Assembly: GCF_014652915.1 (NCBI RefSeq)
Contig: NZ_BMZS01000010.1
Location: 62,001-126,000, forward strand
Direction of reading: 5' to 3'
Source: Thalassobaculum fulvum
Lineage (GTDB): Bacteria; Pseudomonadota; Alphaproteobacteria; Thalassobaculales; Thalassobaculaceae
DNA length: 64,000 nucleotides
Positions 62,431 to 64,000 of the stretch are shown here, piece after piece (position 1 is the first letter of the stretch; every line of letters starts with the position of its first letter). Both the position numbers and the translations under genes were made by a program. Under the pieces are notes generated by a model. It was given only the letters and a program-made list of their open reading frames with translations, was not told the DNA's origin and did not search any database.

Positions 62431-63789
62431 ATGAACCGACCCGCCCATACCGGCTACAGCCCGACCCTCTGGGAGCGGCTGGCCGCCGCTCCGCATCCGT
62501 CCGACAGCTTCCAGTCGTCGTTCTGGCACGCCACCGCGCTCGACGGTCCCGCGACGCAGCGCCTGGAGGGCGAGGCGCGAACCGCGCTGGCGGTGGTCGG
62601 CGGCGGCTATCTCGGGTTCTCGACGGCGTTGCACCTGGCCGAAGCCGGCCACGAAGTCACCCTGCTGGAGGCCGACGAGCCGGGGTTCGGCGCATCCGGG
62701 CGCAACACCGGCTTCGCGGTGCCGAACCTGCTGACCGGGCTCGACCCGCGGGACGTGAAGGCGGAGTTCGGAGAGGAGAAGGGCACCCTACTGTGCCGGA
62801 CCCTGGGCGAGGGGGCGGAGCTGGTGTTCGAGCTGATCCGCCGGCACGAGATCGACTGCCAGGCCCGGCAGGCCGGCTGGATGCAGCCGCTCCACACGCC
62901 GAAGAAGGCGGCCTGGCTGGACGATCGGGTCGAGCAATGGAAGGCGCTCGGCCGGCCGGTCCGGCGGCTGTCGCGCGACGAGGCGGTGTACGAGACCGGC
63001 TCCGAGCAGTATCACGGCGCCTTCCTCGACCCGACCGGCGGTCATCTCAACCCGCTCGCCTATGTGCGGGGGCTGGCCCACGCCGCGATCCGGCACGGGG
63101 CGCGGGTGTTCAGCGACAGCCGCGCGAAGCGCCTGGAGCGGGTCGGCGACGTCTGGCGGATCGAGACCGACCACGGCGTGCTGATCGCCGACCGGGTCCT
63201 GCTGACCACCAACGCGACCGGTGGCGGCCTGGCGCCGGCGGCCGAGGGCACCCAGTTCCCGATCACCCTGTTCCAGGTCGCGACCGAGCCGCTCGATCCC
63301 GAACTGCGCAAGTCGGTGCTGCCGAACGATCGCTGCTCGGCGGATACCCGCAAGGACCTGATCGCCTACCGCTGGACCTGGGACAACCGGCTGGTGACCG
63401 GCGGCCTGCTGGCGAACCCGGTCGGCTCGGCCGGGCGCGGCCGGACCCACCATATCCACCGGTTGCAGGCGCTGTTGCCGCAGCTGCCGCCGCTGAAGGT
63501 GGCCTATGCCTGGCAGGGCCGGCTGGCGGCGGCCCGGGACTACATGCCGCGGCTGATGGAACTCGGCCCGAACGCCTGGTCGGCGATCGCCTGCAACGGC
63601 CGCGGCATGGCGATGACCACCGCGCTCGGCCGGCAGTTCGCGCTGTGGCTGACCGGGGGCTCGAACGAGGGCCTGCCGGTCCCGCTCACTAAGCCGGACC
63701 CGGTGCTGCTGCCGGGCCTCGCCTCGCTGGCGTTCTCGCTGTGGCTGCCGCTGAACCGCTGGAAGGACGCCCAGGACCTCAAGGGCTGA
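62431..63789 (+). CDS. FAD-dependent oxidoreductase (DAO family)
   Basis: A 452-residue flavoprotein of the D-amino-acid/glycine oxidase type. An N-terminal lead of about 50 residues (FQSSFWHATA) precedes the FAD motif AVVGGGYLGFSTALHLAEAG, then GASGRNTGF, and a C-terminal GRGMAMTTALG that closes on the flavin. The lead with an aromatic-rich stretch is usual for the PuuB/OrdL branch, which oxidises amines such as gamma-glutamylputrescine. No putrescine genes are nearby, so the amine is open. Confidence 0.87.
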   Translation: MNRPAHTGYSPTLWERLAAAPHPSDSFQSSFWHATALDGPATQRLEGEARTALAVVGGGYLGFSTALHLAEAGHEVTLLEADEPGFGASGRNTGFAVPNLLTGLDPRDVKAEFGEEKGTLLCRTLGEGAELVFELIRRHEIDCQARQAGWMQPLHTPKKAAWLDDRVEQWKALGRPVRRLSRDEAVYETGSEQYHGAFLDPTGGHLNPLAYVRGLAHAAIRHGARVFSDSRAKRLERVGDVWRIETDHGVLIADRVLLTTNATGGGLAPAAEGTQFPITLFQVATEPLDPELRKSVLPNDRCSADTRKDLIAYRWTWDNRLVTGGLLANPVGSAGRGRTHHIHRLQALLPQLPPLKVAYAWQGRLAAARDYMPRLMELGPNAWSAIACNGRGMAMTTALGRQFALWLTGGSNEGLPVPLTKPDPVLLPGLASLAFSLWLPLNRWKDAQDLKG

Positions 63790-64000
63790 GCTCCTGCAGT
63801 AGCCCCGATCGGATCGCGGTTGTCGGCCTCAGGCGATCGCTGCGGACCGTGACTCCGTCGATTTCTGGCGTCCAACGGCGCAGATCGTAGTACATACGCG
63901 CGCGAGAGCCTTCGGCGCTCCGGCGTTCGGCGCCGGTGTCGGTGGAGTCCAGACCGGGTCGCCACGGCAAGTAGTGTGCGTCTCGGCTCCTTCAACAGAT
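63790..64000. other. 211-bp right-end segment, nothing assigned
   Basis: After the FAD oxidoreductase gene no reading frame with convincing codon bias is seen. A 63-codon frame on the minus strand (63970-63779) overlaps the oxidoreductase end and has mixed third positions. It could be the tail region of a gene outside the window, but I cannot support that. Confidence 0.3.

Noticed and set aside
63779-63970. 63-codon minus-strand frame at the right end
   Set aside because: It overlaps the FAD oxidoreductase end, has mixed third positions, and no recognisable domain.
1-64000. Prophage, integrative element or insertion sequence
   Set aside because: No transposase, integrase, phage structural gene, tRNA-end attachment site or sharp codon-use change was found.

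Overview
The window is very GC-rich (about 70% by eye, third codon positions mostly G or C). It looks like a chromosomal segment of an alphaproteobacterium, most likely a free-living, probably marine or halotolerant Rhodospirillales-type organism. Support comes from two CtrA-type TTAA-N7-TTAA sites, TRAP transport, a PAS_5 protein, a DUF1127 protein, N-acetylglutaminylglutamine amide (NAGGN) osmolyte genes and a bacterial voltage-gated sodium channel. I see no rRNA, tRNA, CRISPR array, insertion sequence, integrase or phage block. Genus-level placement is inference.

Layout. 1-3.3 kb: a partial gene, a sugar-nucleotide-type epimerase, an alpha/beta hydrolase and a membrane-anchored protein with a degenerate GGDEF-like domain. 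3.3-6.3 kb: a large DUF4347 + RTX-repeat protein behind a long regulatory region (CtrA-type site, 12-bp inverted repeat). 6.3-7.3 kb: an exported cyclase-family protein. 7.3-13.5 kb: the NAGGN cluster (amidotransferase, synthetase, M42 peptidase), then a trypsin/PDZ protein that has lost its catalytic triad. 13.5-21.1 kb: a 3-hydroxyisobutyrate-dehydrogenase-like enzyme, a complete TRAP transporter (P, Q, M), a PAS_5 protein, an amidohydrolase and a ThDP enzyme.

21.2-29.1 kb: a transmembrane chemoreceptor, a PAS histidine kinase, a conserved protein of unknown function and a reverse transsulfuration pair (CBS-CGL). 29.1-35.3 kb: an SDR and an inositol-monophosphatase-family enzyme, divergent from a three-gene ABC importer. 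35.3-45.1 kb: scattered metabolic genes (serine hydrolase, Gfo/Idh/MocA dehydrogenase, SDRs, MsrA, enoyl-CoA hydratase, acyl-CoA synthetase-like), the sodium channel and a DMT exporter.

45.1-50.9 kb: a soluble chemoreceptor with duplicated PAS units behind a CtrA-type site, an aminotransferase, an MFS exporter, DUF1127 and a hydrolase. 50.9-53.6 kb: divergent zinc uptake genes znuA / znuCB around a recognisable Zur box. 53.6-58.5 kb: a Tat-exported PhoX phosphatase, then a tightly overlapping three-gene catabolic operon (tartrate/isopropylmalate-type dehydrogenase, crotonase-like protein, aldo/keto reductase). 58.6-64 kb: small exported or anchored proteins (nuclease-like, TPR, DUF3179, unknowns) and a DAO-type FAD oxidoreductase.

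The best leads for something new are the DUF4347-RTX protein and its regulatory region, the pseudo-protease beside the osmolyte genes, the degenerate GGDEF-like protein, the unknown 378-aa protein, and the palindromes in front of several genes.
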